Assembly (NCBI GenBank): GCA_964574985.1
Contig: CAZNPH010000013.1
Location: 48,787 to 112,786 of the forward strand
Source of the DNA: CAZNPH01 sp964574985
GTDB taxonomy: Bacteria > Bacteroidota > Bacteroidia > Bacteroidales > SM23-62
DNA length: 64,000 bases
Direction of reading: 5' to 3'
Position numbers and translations under genes: made by a program. Within the stretch, counting starts at the first letter, position 1; each line of letters begins with the position of its first letter. The notes beneath the pieces are model-generated. The model saw nothing but the letters and a program-made list of their open reading frames with translations, was not told the origin of the DNA and ran no database searches. Positions 41,481 through 50,741 of this stretch are shown piece after piece.

Positions 41481-44336
41481 ATGCCGGGAAATTCCGGGAA
41501 ACATAGAAAAAAAAAGGCTGCCGGGGCAGCCCCCGTACCTTCTTTTGCTTTTATTTTCCTGTCCTGCAGGGACAGGAAACATATAACGCATGCGCTGGGT
41601 TCCCTGCAAAAAGTCCGGCATGAACACCGGGCAGGCCTGGAACTTGTTTTTGCTTTCCCGGAAGGGGCCGAAAAGATCAGGCAACACATTGAAAATGCCC
41701 CCGAACTCGAATGGTTCCGCAACAATGGCCGGCTGCGGCTGGTTCCGGAACCCTCCGTGGATCAGCCTTCCGGCAAGGAACGGATGAAACAGCCGGTGGA
41801 AGAGTTATCTGCAGATCTTGTATTCCTTCTCAGAACCGACCGGCTTGAAAAAAAATTCAACCCCGGGGAATTCTATCAATGGGACCTGGAACAATATTCA
41901 GAACAACCGGTCCTGCATGCCGATTTCCGGGATGCCGGACAGGACATTCCCCGTTCACGGGATTGCATCCGCATCCTGAGCAAGGAAGCCGCAGATTATA
42001 TTTTTGGGTTAAACGGACTCAAAACGGGGGATCTCTTCGGGAAAACCGATCTGTTCGTCAGGAAAAGCGGACTCAGACCTCCCCGGATACCCGTTCATCA
42101 GACCGATCCCTTCGGACCCTCCCCGGAAAAGGAGAGCAATATCCGTACGAATCCACTGAAAGGCTTCAGATTCTGGTGGGAATGGAATTTTATGATCCCG
42201 CTGGATGAAACAGGGAAAGGTATGCACCGGAAAATTTCTTTCCTGAAAGAACCTTCCATATACCGCAGCTTTTTCGCCCTTGCGGCGCTGCTATGCCTGG
42301 TCGTCCTGCCCCTGATCAGCCTTGAGGCCGGTATTTCCGGAGATGATGAGAAACACTATGAACATGCTGTCAAGGTATATCAGTATTTCAGGAGCGGTGG
42401 GGAAAATGATGCCGCCCTGGATGATCCCACCCACAAACTGCATTTTTACGGACAGTCTTTCGACCTGCTTACCCATCTGGTCATCAAAGCTTTGAACATT
42501 GAGAATATATACAGGGCCAGGCATTTTATGACCGGCCTGGCCGGTGCCCTGACCATCATCACCGCAGGGTTTCTGGGAAGGTTCCTTGCCGGGTACGGAA
42601 CCGGTTGCCTGGTGATGCTGCTCATGTTCATATTCCCCAGGTTCCTGGGCCATTCCATGAACAATCCCCTGGACATCCCTTTTGCCCTGGGTTATATTTT
42701 CACCATATACCAGAGCTTCCGCTTCCTGAAGCGGTTACCTCACTTCTCCCTGCCCATCACCGTATGGATGACCCTGGGCATGGCATTCACCGTGAGTATC
42801 AGGATTGGCGGACTCATACTGGTGCCCTATATATTTTTCTTTGCGGCCTGTTACCTTTTTTTCACCAAATGGGATTTCAGATTTTTCTCAAAACCCTGGC
42901 TCCGGATCGCGGGCAGGGGATTTCTCTGGCTTTCGGCCATATCGGCCGGAGGCTACCTGCTCAGTCTGATCCCCTGGCCCTATGGGCGGGAGGCGCCCTT
43001 TTCCCACCCGTTCAATGCCCTGAAAATGATGTCCAACATCACCGTCTCCCTCCGGGTTTTGTATGACAATACCATTTACTGGTCAAACCGGCTTCCATGG
43101 CATTACATCTCAAAGAACATCCTGATCACTGTTCCCGTATTGATCCTGGCCGGGTTCCTGCTTGCCCTGGGATGGTGCGGCAGGGCCCGCCGCAATATCC
43201 GCCCGCTCTGGGTCTTTTTCCTGTACTTCTCCGTACTGTTCCCCATCGCCTATCTGATCTATAAAAACTCGAATGTATACGGCGGATGGCGTCATTTGAT
43301 ATTCGTCTTCCCTTCCATGGCCGTGCTGTCCGGATTGGGACTGAAGTATGTGTACGGGATTTCCGGGGGAAGGATTTACCGTTTCGCCATGTGGCTTTTG
43401 CTGGTTGCCGGGATCACGCACCCGGTGATCCACATTGTACGGAACTATCCCTATCAGTACATCTACTTCAATGAGGCAGCGGGAGGTCTGAAAAACGCTT
43501 ACGGCAAATATGAAACGGACTATTTCCTGAACAGCCTGAAAGGCGGATCCGAATGGCTCATAAAGAACAGGATCATGCCGGCTGCAGATACTGCACAAAA
43601 AAAGATCATCGTCGCTTCCAACGCACCCATCGGTTATTATTTCAGGAACCGGAAAGAAACGGTGAAAACAACCTATACCCGCTATTACAGCCGTGGTCAC
43701 CATGACTGGGATTATGCCATACTGGTCAACAATTTCATCAATCCGTACCAGCTTACCCATGATCTTTATCCGCCAAAAAATACCATACATACCATCGACG
43801 TCAACGGACTTCCCGTTTGTGCCGTGGTTGAGCGTGAATCAAAACATGATTACAGGGGGCACCGGTTGCTTGCCGCCCGGCAATACTCCGCTGCCATCCC
43901 GGTCCTGAAACAGGCCATTTCTGAAAATCCCGCAAACGAAGCGGCCCTGCTCGACCTGGCTCAGGCTTACCTGGAGGCCGTTCAATATGAGGAAAGCCTG
44001 GATCAGATCAACCGGTGCCTGCAATTATACCCTGATTATGACAAGGCACTTAATCTCATGGGTATCGCGTATCTGAACCAGAAAAATCTGGACAAGGCCA
44101 TGAATGCCTTCAGAAAAACCATCCGGGTCAATGAGAAATTCGTAACCGCTTACCACAACCTGGCACTGGTCTACCTGAGAAAAAATGATATTTATACAGC
44201 CATCGAATTTTTCAGGAAAGCCATCCAGGTCAATTCCCGTTATAAACCATCTTATCTTGCACTGGCCCATATCTACCGTTCACAGGGAAATCAGGACCTC
44301 GCGGCACGGTACGAACAGGCAGCCAAAGGTTTGTAA
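41481..44336 (+). CDS. GT39-like membrane protein with novel N-terminal domain and C-terminal TPRs
   Basis: The protein has 951 residues. Residues about 1-245 are soluble and unlike the usual family start: a basic leader, then SFAFIFLSCRDRKHITHALG, which recalls the first strand and helix of a GT-A fold without a clear DxD. From about 258 on there are roughly 11 membrane helices. The first loop carries SGDDEKHYEHA, the acidic pair expected for GT39/ArnT-type enzymes, and a periplasmic segment with YGGWRHLIFVFP. The last 160 residues are about four TPRs (YSAAIPVLKQAISENPANEA and following). It should use a polyprenyl-linked sugar at the periplasmic side, with the TPRs binding a partner. The acceptor is unknown. 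The next gene has its own promoter overlapping the stop codon. Confidence 0.82.
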   Translation: MPGNSGKHRKKKAAGAAPVPSFAFIFLSCRDRKHITHALGSLQKVRHEHRAGLELVFAFPEGAEKIRQHIENAPELEWFRNNGRLRLVPEPSVDQPSGKERMKQPVEELSADLVFLLRTDRLEKKFNPGEFYQWDLEQYSEQPVLHADFRDAGQDIPRSRDCIRILSKEAADYIFGLNGLKTGDLFGKTDLFVRKSGLRPPRIPVHQTDPFGPSPEKESNIRTNPLKGFRFWWEWNFMIPLDETGKGMHRKISFLKEPSIYRSFFALAALLCLVVLPLISLEAGISGDDEKHYEHAVKVYQYFRSGGENDAALDDPTHKLHFYGQSFDLLTHLVIKALNIENIYRARHFMTGLAGALTIITAGFLGRFLAGYGTGCLVMLLMFIFPRFLGHSMNNPLDIPFALGYIFTIYQSFRFLKRLPHFSLPITVWMTLGMAFTVSIRIGGLILVPYIFFFAACYLFFTKWDFRFFSKPWLRIAGRGFLWLSAISAGGYLLSLIPWPYGREAPFSHPFNALKMMSNITVSLRVLYDNTIYWSNRLPWHYISKNILITVPVLILAGFLLALGWCGRARRNIRPLWVFFLYFSVLFPIAYLIYKNSNVYGGWRHLIFVFPSMAVLSGLGLKYVYGISGGRIYRFAMWLLLVAGITHPVIHIVRNYPYQYIYFNEAAGGLKNAYGKYETDYFLNSLKGGSEWLIKNRIMPAADTAQKKIIVASNAPIGYYFRNRKETVKTTYTRYYSRGHHDWDYAILVNNFINPYQLTHDLYPPKNTIHTIDVNGLPVCAVVERESKHDYRGHRLLAARQYSAAIPVLKQAISENPANEAALLDLAQAYLEAVQYEESLDQINRCLQLYPDYDKALNLMGIAYLNQKNLDKAMNAFRKTIRVNEKFVTAYHNLALVYLRKNDIYTAIEFFRKAIQVNSRYKPSYLALAHIYRSQGNQDLAARYEQAAKGL

Positions 44337-44359
44337 TACCGGGGATTTTTGTACTTTTG
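44330..44359 (+). promoter_or_regulatory. Promoter of the flavoprotein gene
   Basis: TTTG (44330-44333), 18 bases, TACTTTTG (44352-44359): full consensus. The -33 overlaps the stop codon of the GT39-TPR gene. The ATG follows 27 bases later. Confidence 0.65.
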
Positions 44360-44385
44360 CCATTCCACCCGAAGATGAATACCGA

Positions 44386-45819
44386 ATGAGAATTGCCGTA
44401 ATCGGAGCAGGGCCGGCAGGGATCACTTCCGCCTATCAATTGTCCAAAGCCATGGACGGCGAAAGGGTCACCCGGCTAGATGTATATGAGCTGGACACGC
44501 AGGTAGGCGGACTCGCGAAATCACTTCAGCTCTGGGGTCAGAAAGTGGATATGGGTCCGCACCGGTTTTTCAGCCACCATGCAATGCTGAATGAGCTGTG
44601 GCTGGAGGTGGTGGGCGATCAATACAAAATGGTGGACCGGCAAACCCGGATTTTTTACAATAAAAAATTCTTCGATTATCCCCTCAAACCCGCCAATGCA
44701 TTGCGGAATCTCGGATTATACGAGGCCTTTCGCTGTATTTTCAGCTACCTGAAAGTCCGTTTGTTTCCCCTGGAAAACAACGGGACATTCGAAAACTGGG
44801 TAAGCAACAAGTTTGGGAAAAGGCTCTTTCAGATCTTCTTTAAAACCTACAGCGAAAAGTTGTGGGGGATCAGCTGCAGTGAGCTGGACTCGGATTTCGC
44901 GGCACAAAGGATCAAAAAACTCAATCTGTACGAAGCGATCAAGAACGCCATGTTCAAAGGCAAACGGAATGTCCATAAAACCCTGGTCGATCAGTTTGCC
45001 TATCCTCTGTCCGGCACCGGATCGGTATACGAAAAGATGGCTGAACTGATCAGTCACCGCGGCGGCAGGATCCATCACAATACCCCGGTCTCCCGGGTAA
45101 TTACGAAAAACAATGCCGTCAGGGGCGTTGAACTTGAAGACGGCACATCCCTTGAATATGACCGGGTTATATCCTCCATGCCTATTTCCCTGATGGTCGC
45201 CCGTCTGCCCGGTGTACCGGAAAATATCAGGCAACTGGCCGAAAAACTGAAGTTCAGGAACACCATCCTGGTATATCTGAACATCGATTCCGCCAACCTC
45301 TTTCCCGACCAGTGGCTGTACATTCACTCGGAAGGACTGAGGGTGGGAAGGATTACCAATTTCAGAAACTGGATACCCGAATTGTATGGCCGGTATAAAT
45401 CGGCCATCCTGTGCCTGGAATTCTGGTGCAATTTTGAAGAGCCTTTCTGGAAAAAGGACGAAACGGAACTGATCGCCCTCGCCGAAAGGGAGCTCAGGCA
45501 AAGCCGCCTGATCTCCGGCGAAAAAGTACTCTCAGGCCACGTGGTACGTATACCTCATTGCTATCCCGTGTATTTCAGGGGATACCGTGAGATCATGTCG
45601 CCCATCGAACAATACCTGGATGAAATACAAAATCTGGAAGTGATCGGAAGATATGGTGCATATAAATACAACAACCAGGATCACAGCATTTACATGGGCA
45701 TGCTGGCGGCCGAAAACGTCCTTGAAAACAGGAAAAACAATCTCTGGGAGATCAATACGGATTATGAAAGTTACCAGGAAGCATCGGTGATCACAGAAAC
45801 CGGAATTGTCAGGCAATGA
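44386..45819 (+). CDS. FAD-dependent UDP-galactopyranose mutase-like / amine oxidase-fold protein
   Basis: The protein has 477 residues from the ATG at 44386 (MRIAVIGAGPAGITSAYQLS), which starts the FAD-binding GxGxxG motif. An open frame upstream lies inside the previous gene. The ribose-binding acidic residue is in LDVYELDTQVGG, followed by MGPHRFFSHH. The FAD-closing C-terminal motif NNQDHSIYMGMLAAEN is near 440. This pattern groups with UDP-galactopyranose mutase-like and protoporphyrinogen-oxidase-like proteins found in polysaccharide loci. It may rearrange or oxidise a nucleotide sugar or lipid-linked sugar. The neighbouring GT39 gene supports a glycan role. The substrate is not established. 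Confidence 0.85.
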   Translation: MRIAVIGAGPAGITSAYQLSKAMDGERVTRLDVYELDTQVGGLAKSLQLWGQKVDMGPHRFFSHHAMLNELWLEVVGDQYKMVDRQTRIFYNKKFFDYPLKPANALRNLGLYEAFRCIFSYLKVRLFPLENNGTFENWVSNKFGKRLFQIFFKTYSEKLWGISCSELDSDFAAQRIKKLNLYEAIKNAMFKGKRNVHKTLVDQFAYPLSGTGSVYEKMAELISHRGGRIHHNTPVSRVITKNNAVRGVELEDGTSLEYDRVISSMPISLMVARLPGVPENIRQLAEKLKFRNTILVYLNIDSANLFPDQWLYIHSEGLRVGRITNFRNWIPELYGRYKSAILCLEFWCNFEEPFWKKDETELIALAERELRQSRLISGEKVLSGHVVRIPHCYPVYFRGYREIMSPIEQYLDEIQNLEVIGRYGAYKYNNQDHSIYMGMLAAENVLENRKNNLWEINTDYESYQEASVITETGIVRQ

Positions 45820-45886
45820 TCCGGGTTTACCTGCGCACGGACCGGGGATTCCCGGAAGAATAATTCATAAATGCTTCCGTTATAAC

Positions 45887-45894
45887 TATATTTG
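45887..45894 (+). promoter_or_regulatory. -7 element of the PASTA-rluD-ddl cluster
   Basis: TATATTTG fits TAnnTTTG, 25 bases before the PASTA gene ATG. No clear -33 is visible. Confidence 0.4.
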
Positions 45895-45919
45895 ACCGAA
45901 CAAGTTTTTCTGGACATTC

Positions 45920-46747
45920 ATGGATTTACTGAGGTTTATATTCAGTACGATTTTTCTCAGACATCTTCTGATCGCCGCTGCCATATCGGTTGTATTTATC
46001 TCGGGGACTTTTCTCGGCCTCAACATTTATACCCACCACAAACAGTCGTTTTCCGTTCCTGATTTTCGCGGATTAACCATTGAGGAGGTGGACAGGGTAG
46101 CCGAACTCAAGGATCTGCGGTACCAGGTGGTTGATTCGGTATATGACAACCATCATCCCCGCGGCACAGTGGTTGAACAGAATCCAAGGCCCAACTTCAA
46201 GGTGAAAAAGAACAGGCGGGTCCACCTGACCATCAACGCACACAATCCGGAAATGGTCGAAGTTCCCAATTCAGTGGGCGTTTCCCTGAGGCAGGCCAGG
46301 GCCATACTTGAAACGGCCGGACTCCGGATCGGGAACCTGAGCTATGTTCCGGACATTGCCGTGAACAATGTCCTTCAACAGAAATACAAGGAACAGGTCA
46401 TTGAACCGGGAGATTCCCTGGAAAAAGGATCTGAGATCGACCTCGTGCTGGGACGAGGGATCAGCAACGAGAAAACCCAGGCGCCGAAGCTGACCGGACT
46501 CACACTGGATGAGGCCAAAAATAAAATAACTTCCCGGTACCTGAATCTTGGAGCCGTGATCTATGACGGATCCATTCACGATTTCCAGGATTCCCTGGAT
46601 GCCTTCATCTGGAAACAGAAGCCTCCCTGCAACAAAAAAACCCGGATCAACCTGGGCACACCGGTGGACATCTGGCTGACGGCCGATTCGACCAAACTAC
46701 CCGTCCCCTGTACAGAAAACCCGGGCATACCCGACCCGAATGAATAA
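45920..46747 (+). CDS. Membrane-anchored PASTA-domain protein
   Basis: The protein has 275 residues. One N-terminal membrane helix (about 14-36, LLIAAAISVVFISGTFLGL) anchors three PASTA repeats at about 42-108, 110-183 and 185-255. The repeats begin SVPDFRGLTIEEVDR, VEVPNSVGVSLRQAR and QAPKLTGLTLDEAK. PASTA domains bind peptidoglycan stem peptides or muropeptides. There is no kinase or transpeptidase domain, so this is a stand-alone sensor or scaffold in the periplasm. Its position shortly before ddl fits a cell-wall role. It overlaps the next gene by 8 bases. Confidence 0.9.
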   Translation: MDLLRFIFSTIFLRHLLIAAAISVVFISGTFLGLNIYTHHKQSFSVPDFRGLTIEEVDRVAELKDLRYQVVDSVYDNHHPRGTVVEQNPRPNFKVKKNRRVHLTINAHNPEMVEVPNSVGVSLRQARAILETAGLRIGNLSYVPDIAVNNVLQQKYKEQVIEPGDSLEKGSEIDLVLGRGISNEKTQAPKLTGLTLDEAKNKITSRYLNLGAVIYDGSIHDFQDSLDAFIWKQKPPCNKKTRINLGTPVDIWLTADSTKLPVPCTENPGIPDPNE

Positions 46748-48602
46748 GGCCCGGTTCATAGCCATTTTGATTCTTGCAGGTACCGGCACGATACTGACGG
46801 TTTCCGGGCAGCAGGAAGTTCTGGTCCCGGCCAGTCCGGCCTACCGGTCTTTTAAAACCATCCGGGGAACACGCCTGAAATCCGGATTGGCGGATACACT
46901 GGAACTGCCTTTTTTTGATGATTTTTCCAGCCGGAAAGTCTGGCCCGATCAGGAACTCTGGAGCGACCGCATGGCCTATATCAACAATACCTACCCTTCC
47001 GACCCGGTAACCGTCGGGGTTGCCACCCTGGATGCCCTGGATGAGGAAGGCAAGCTGAACGGCACCACCGTAGAGCCTTTTGATTCGGACCATCTGACCT
47101 CCCTGCCCGTTAACCTTTATTATCCTGAACGGGATGACATCGTGCTGAGCTTTTATTTTCAGCCGGCCGGACTGGGAGATGTGCCCGAAGCGGAGGACTC
47201 CCTCTGTGTGGATTTTTATGCACCCCGGCAGGGGAAATGGCACACGGTTTGGAATACACCGGGTGATTCCCTCAGGCCTTTTAAAGAGGCATTCGTTGCC
47301 GTTACCGACACCATATATCTGCACAAAGGTTTTCGTTTCCGCTTCCGCAACTATGCCAGTCTGATTAAAAACCAGAGCTTCCCCGACAAAAGAACCAACC
47401 AGGATCACTGGCACGTCGATTATGTTTTGCTGGATACCCTGCGGGAGACAGGTAAAACCATCAAAAACGACGTGGCCCAGGTGACATCCCTGGGATCCAT
47501 TTTAAAAAACCATGAATCCATCCCCTGGAACCATTTCCCCCGGGCTTTTCTGACCGAACTGAAACCGGGCATGGGGATCACCTACCGGAACCTGGACACC
47601 ATAACCCGCAACGTCACCCGGATGCTGAGGATCACCGACCTGAAAGTGGGGAATACATATACCGTTGACGGAAAATCAGTCAACATCGGCCCGGACTCCA
47701 TCCAGACATATGTCTTCGATTTCAACTATCCCTTCATTTTTTATGAGGCGGAATCGGCTTCCTTCAAAATCAGCGCCTGGTTGATCACCGATGAAAAAGA
47801 CTATCACTGGAACGACACGGTCAACTACATACAGAAATTCGGTAATTACTATGCATATGATGACGGGAGTCCGGAAAGCGGCTACGGCCTGCGGGGGGAA
47901 GGCACCATCAATGCCCGGGTGGCCTGCCAGTTCGAAACTTTCAGGAGAGACACCCTCCGGGCAGTGAACATGTTGTTTTTACGGACCGTTGACGATGTCA
48001 GCCGGGATTATTTCACCCTGGCTGTCTGGGATCACCAGGAGGAACTGAACCAGCCGGGGAACCTGATCTACCGCATGGAGGGCATGCGGCCGGAGTATCC
48101 CGACAGCCTGAATCAGATGGTTAGCTACCGGCTGGATTCGGCCATTGAGGTATCGGGCATTTTTTACGTGGGTTGGATCAAAACCACGGAGAATATGCTG
48201 AATGTCGGTTTTGACAGGAACAACAACCACCGTCCGAGGATCTTTTACAACCTGGGGCAGGAATGGAAAAACACATCCTACAAAGGGTCCCTGCTGATCC
48301 GTCCGGTGGTCGGGGAACCCCTTGGATCACCCGCCGGGATGGGCTCTGCCGCACAACCGGCCGTCAGGGTGTTTCCCAATCCCACCAGCGGGCCCCTGAG
48401 ACTTGAAATTCCCGGCCGTCACAACAGGCCGGAATTACTTGAAGCCGCAGTTTATTCAGCCACCGGGCAACTGATGATGCAAACCCGGGTGGAGGGGAAT
48501 ATCCTTGATATTTCAACCCTTCCCGGCGGGATCTATTTTCTCAGGCTGACGGGGCGGGATTCATTCCGAAGTGTACACCGGATCGTCCTGATCCACCAGT
48601 GA
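46740..48602 (+). CDS. Secreted protein with T9SS C-terminal sorting domain
   Basis: The protein has 620 residues with a signal peptide (MNKARFIAILILAGTGTILTVSGQ). The body is beta-rich and has no recognised catalytic motif. It contains LELPFFDDFSSRKVWPDQELW, WHVDYVLLDTL and YYAYDDGSPESGYG, which occur in a common Bacteroidetes family of exported proteins with lectin-like folds. The last 80 residues (VRVFPNPTSGPLRLEI, then IYFLRLTGRDSF) are a type A sorting domain for type IX secretion. The ATG overlaps the end of the PASTA gene and its TGA touches the rluD-type gene, so all are one operon. The function is unknown. Confidence 0.85.
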   Translation: MNKARFIAILILAGTGTILTVSGQQEVLVPASPAYRSFKTIRGTRLKSGLADTLELPFFDDFSSRKVWPDQELWSDRMAYINNTYPSDPVTVGVATLDALDEEGKLNGTTVEPFDSDHLTSLPVNLYYPERDDIVLSFYFQPAGLGDVPEAEDSLCVDFYAPRQGKWHTVWNTPGDSLRPFKEAFVAVTDTIYLHKGFRFRFRNYASLIKNQSFPDKRTNQDHWHVDYVLLDTLRETGKTIKNDVAQVTSLGSILKNHESIPWNHFPRAFLTELKPGMGITYRNLDTITRNVTRMLRITDLKVGNTYTVDGKSVNIGPDSIQTYVFDFNYPFIFYEAESASFKISAWLITDEKDYHWNDTVNYIQKFGNYYAYDDGSPESGYGLRGEGTINARVACQFETFRRDTLRAVNMLFLRTVDDVSRDYFTLAVWDHQEELNQPGNLIYRMEGMRPEYPDSLNQMVSYRLDSAIEVSGIFYVGWIKTTENMLNVGFDRNNNHRPRIFYNLGQEWKNTSYKGSLLIRPVVGEPLGSPAGMGSAAQPAVRVFPNPTSGPLRLEIPGRHNRPELLEAAVYSATGQLMMQTRVEGNILDISTLPGGIYFLRLTGRDSFRSVHRIVLIHQ

Positions 48603-48610
48603 GTTTTTCT

Positions 48611-49651
48611 ATGGACAGGGAAAAAAACCAGGAATACAACGAAGAAAACGAACTCCACGAACATCACCGCTTTTCGGTCGACTGCGGACAGCGCCCCCTG
48701 CGCATAGACAAATACCTGGCCGACAAACTGGCCGATACCTCCAGAACCCGGATACAGTCCGCCGCCGATGCAGGCAATATCCTGGTCAACGGGCAACCGG
48801 TCAAGCCCAGCTACAAGGTCAGGCCCGGTGACACCATTTCCATCCTTCTTCCCCATCCACCCAGGGAGTCCGGACTCATCCCCGAAGACATCCCCCTCAA
48901 CATAATCCATGAAGACAATCATTGCCTGGTGGTGGACAAGGAAGCCGGCATGGTGGTCCATCCCGGAGTGGGAAACTTCAGCGGAACACTGATCAATGCC
49001 CTTGCCCATCACCTGCAACATTTGCCGCTTTTCGAAACGGGTGAGCTGCGGCCCGGACTGGTCCACCGGATCGATAAGAACACATCGGGTATCCTGGTCA
49101 TCGCCAAAACCGAAACGGCATTGAACAAGCTGGCCCGGCAGTTTTACAACCGGGAAACAGACAGGCGCTATACGGCCATGATCTGGGGCATCCCCGGAGA
49201 AAAAGAAGGGCGCATCGAGGGGCACATTGGGAGAAGTCCGAAAGACCGGAAAAAAATGCATGTATTTCCCGGCGGCACACCCGGAAAACCCGCGGTGACC
49301 CATTACCGGGTCACCGAAGAACTGGGCCATGTGTCGCTGGTCGAATGCAAACTGGAAACCGGGAGGACCCATCAGATCCGCGTACATTTCCAGTACATCG
49401 GTCATCCCCTGTTCAATGATGAGACTTACGGAGGAGACCAGATACTGCGGGGAACCCGGTTCACAAAATACAGGCAGTTCATACACAACTGCTTCAGGAT
49501 CATGCCCCGCCATGCCCTTCATGCCCGGTCCCTGTCTTTCGATCATCCGGCAACCGGCAAGAGAATGCATTTTGAAAGTCCACTCCCCGAAGATTTTACC
49601 CGGGTGATCGAAAAATGGCGGACCTACCTTTCGGGGAGGGATATCCCTTAG
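48611..49651 (+). CDS. RluD-family 23S rRNA pseudouridine synthase
   Basis: The protein has 346 residues from the ATG at 48611. An in-frame GTG at 48599 overlaps the previous stop (GTGA) and would add four residues; either is possible. The N-terminal S4 RNA-binding domain has LRIDKYLADKLADTSRTRIQ. The catalytic domain has the active aspartate in HRIDKNTSGILVIAKT near 158 and VECKLETGRTHQIRVHF near 245. RluD-type enzymes convert uridines in helix 69 of 23S rRNA; RluC and RluD types are hard to separate here. Its place between a cell-wall gene and ddl is commonly seen in Bacteroidetes. Confidence 0.93.
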   Translation: MDREKNQEYNEENELHEHHRFSVDCGQRPLRIDKYLADKLADTSRTRIQSAADAGNILVNGQPVKPSYKVRPGDTISILLPHPPRESGLIPEDIPLNIIHEDNHCLVVDKEAGMVVHPGVGNFSGTLINALAHHLQHLPLFETGELRPGLVHRIDKNTSGILVIAKTETALNKLARQFYNRETDRRYTAMIWGIPGEKEGRIEGHIGRSPKDRKKMHVFPGGTPGKPAVTHYRVTEELGHVSLVECKLETGRTHQIRVHFQYIGHPLFNDETYGGDQILRGTRFTKYRQFIHNCFRIMPRHALHARSLSFDHPATGKRMHFESPLPEDFTRVIEKWRTYLSGRDIP

Positions 49652-49718
49652 TCCAACCATCCAACTTTCACCGGGGATTTGCAGGGGATTTCAGCAAAAA
49701 GCCATAAATTTACAGGCC

Positions 49719-50717
49719 ATGCCGGATCAACACATGCCGAAAAAGAAAATAGCCCTGGTCACCGGGGGGTATTCCCCGGAAGCCGTGATCTCCCTGAGGA
49801 GTGCCCGGCAACTCTTCCTGGCCATGGATAAAAAACGTTATGATCCGGTAATGGTCCACATCGACCGGAATGACTGGTATGCCAGGGATCCTGAAAACGG
49901 CCGGACCTCCATTGACCGGAGCGATTTCAGCTACCGCGGCAAAGGCAAACAGAAGGTCACCTTTGATTATGCACTGATCTCCATCCACGGCACCCCCGGA
50001 GAAGACGGGACCCTCCAGGCTTATTTTGACATGGTGGGGATACCTTACAGTACATGCGGGGTGCTGGCCAGCGCATTGACCTTCAACAAGATCTTCTGCA
50101 AGAATTACCTTCGCCATTTTGGCATCCGGATGGCCCGGGATTATTTTCTGAAAGCCGGCCGGGAAGCCGGCATTGAGGAGATTATCGGGGTAACCGGACT
50201 CCCATGTTTTATCAAGCCCAACCGGGGAGGTTCCAGTTTCGGGGTATCCAGGATCATGAACCGGAAAACACTAAAAAAGGGCATCGAACGGGCCCGTTCG
50301 GAAGACCGGGAAGTACTGGTGGAAGAATTCATCCCGGGAACTGAACTGACTGTGGGATTGTTCCGGACCCCCCTCCGCCAAATGGTCTTTCCGGTTACGG
50401 AGATCGTCAGCAAGAATGAATTTTTTGATTATGAAGCCAAATACACACCCGGCATGGCAGACGAAATCGTCCCTGCCAGGATCAGCGATGCCCTGGCCCG
50501 GAAACTGCAGGACCATGCCCTGCAGATATATGAGCTGCTGGATTGCAGGGGCCTGGTGCGGGTGGATTTCATCGTCCGTGATGATGTGCCCTTTTTTCTT
50601 GAGGTGAATACCATCCCGGGCATGAGCGCCGAAAGCATTGTTCCCAAAATGATCCGTGCCGCCGGCATGAGCGAGGGGGAAGTGCTGACCCACATCATCC
50701 AGGGCACCATCGCGTAG
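49719..50717 (+). CDS. ddl: D-alanine--D-alanine ligase
   Basis: This 332-residue ATP-grasp enzyme starts with IALVTGGYSPEAVISLRSA, where the usual ligase has GG-x-S-x-E. HGTPGEDGTLQAYFDMVGIPYSTCGV near 92 and FIKPNRGGSSFGVS near 168 bind ATP and substrate. LVRVDFIVRDDVPFFLEVNTIPGMS near 285 supplies the metal-binding acidic residue and Asn. It makes D-Ala-D-Ala, which the MurF-Alr enzyme at 25.9-28.3 kb then uses. It is the last gene of the PASTA cluster. ATG 49719 and 49734 are both possible starts. TAAATTTA just upstream is an imperfect -7 element. Confidence 0.95.
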   Translation: MPDQHMPKKKIALVTGGYSPEAVISLRSARQLFLAMDKKRYDPVMVHIDRNDWYARDPENGRTSIDRSDFSYRGKGKQKVTFDYALISIHGTPGEDGTLQAYFDMVGIPYSTCGVLASALTFNKIFCKNYLRHFGIRMARDYFLKAGREAGIEEIIGVTGLPCFIKPNRGGSSFGVSRIMNRKTLKKGIERARSEDREVLVEEFIPGTELTVGLFRTPLRQMVFPVTEIVSKNEFFDYEAKYTPGMADEIVPARISDALARKLQDHALQIYELLDCRGLVRVDFIVRDDVPFFLEVNTIPGMSAESIVPKMIRAAGMSEGEVLTHIIQGTIA

Positions 50718-50741
50718 CTTTTTTATCACCTTGCTCTTCAC

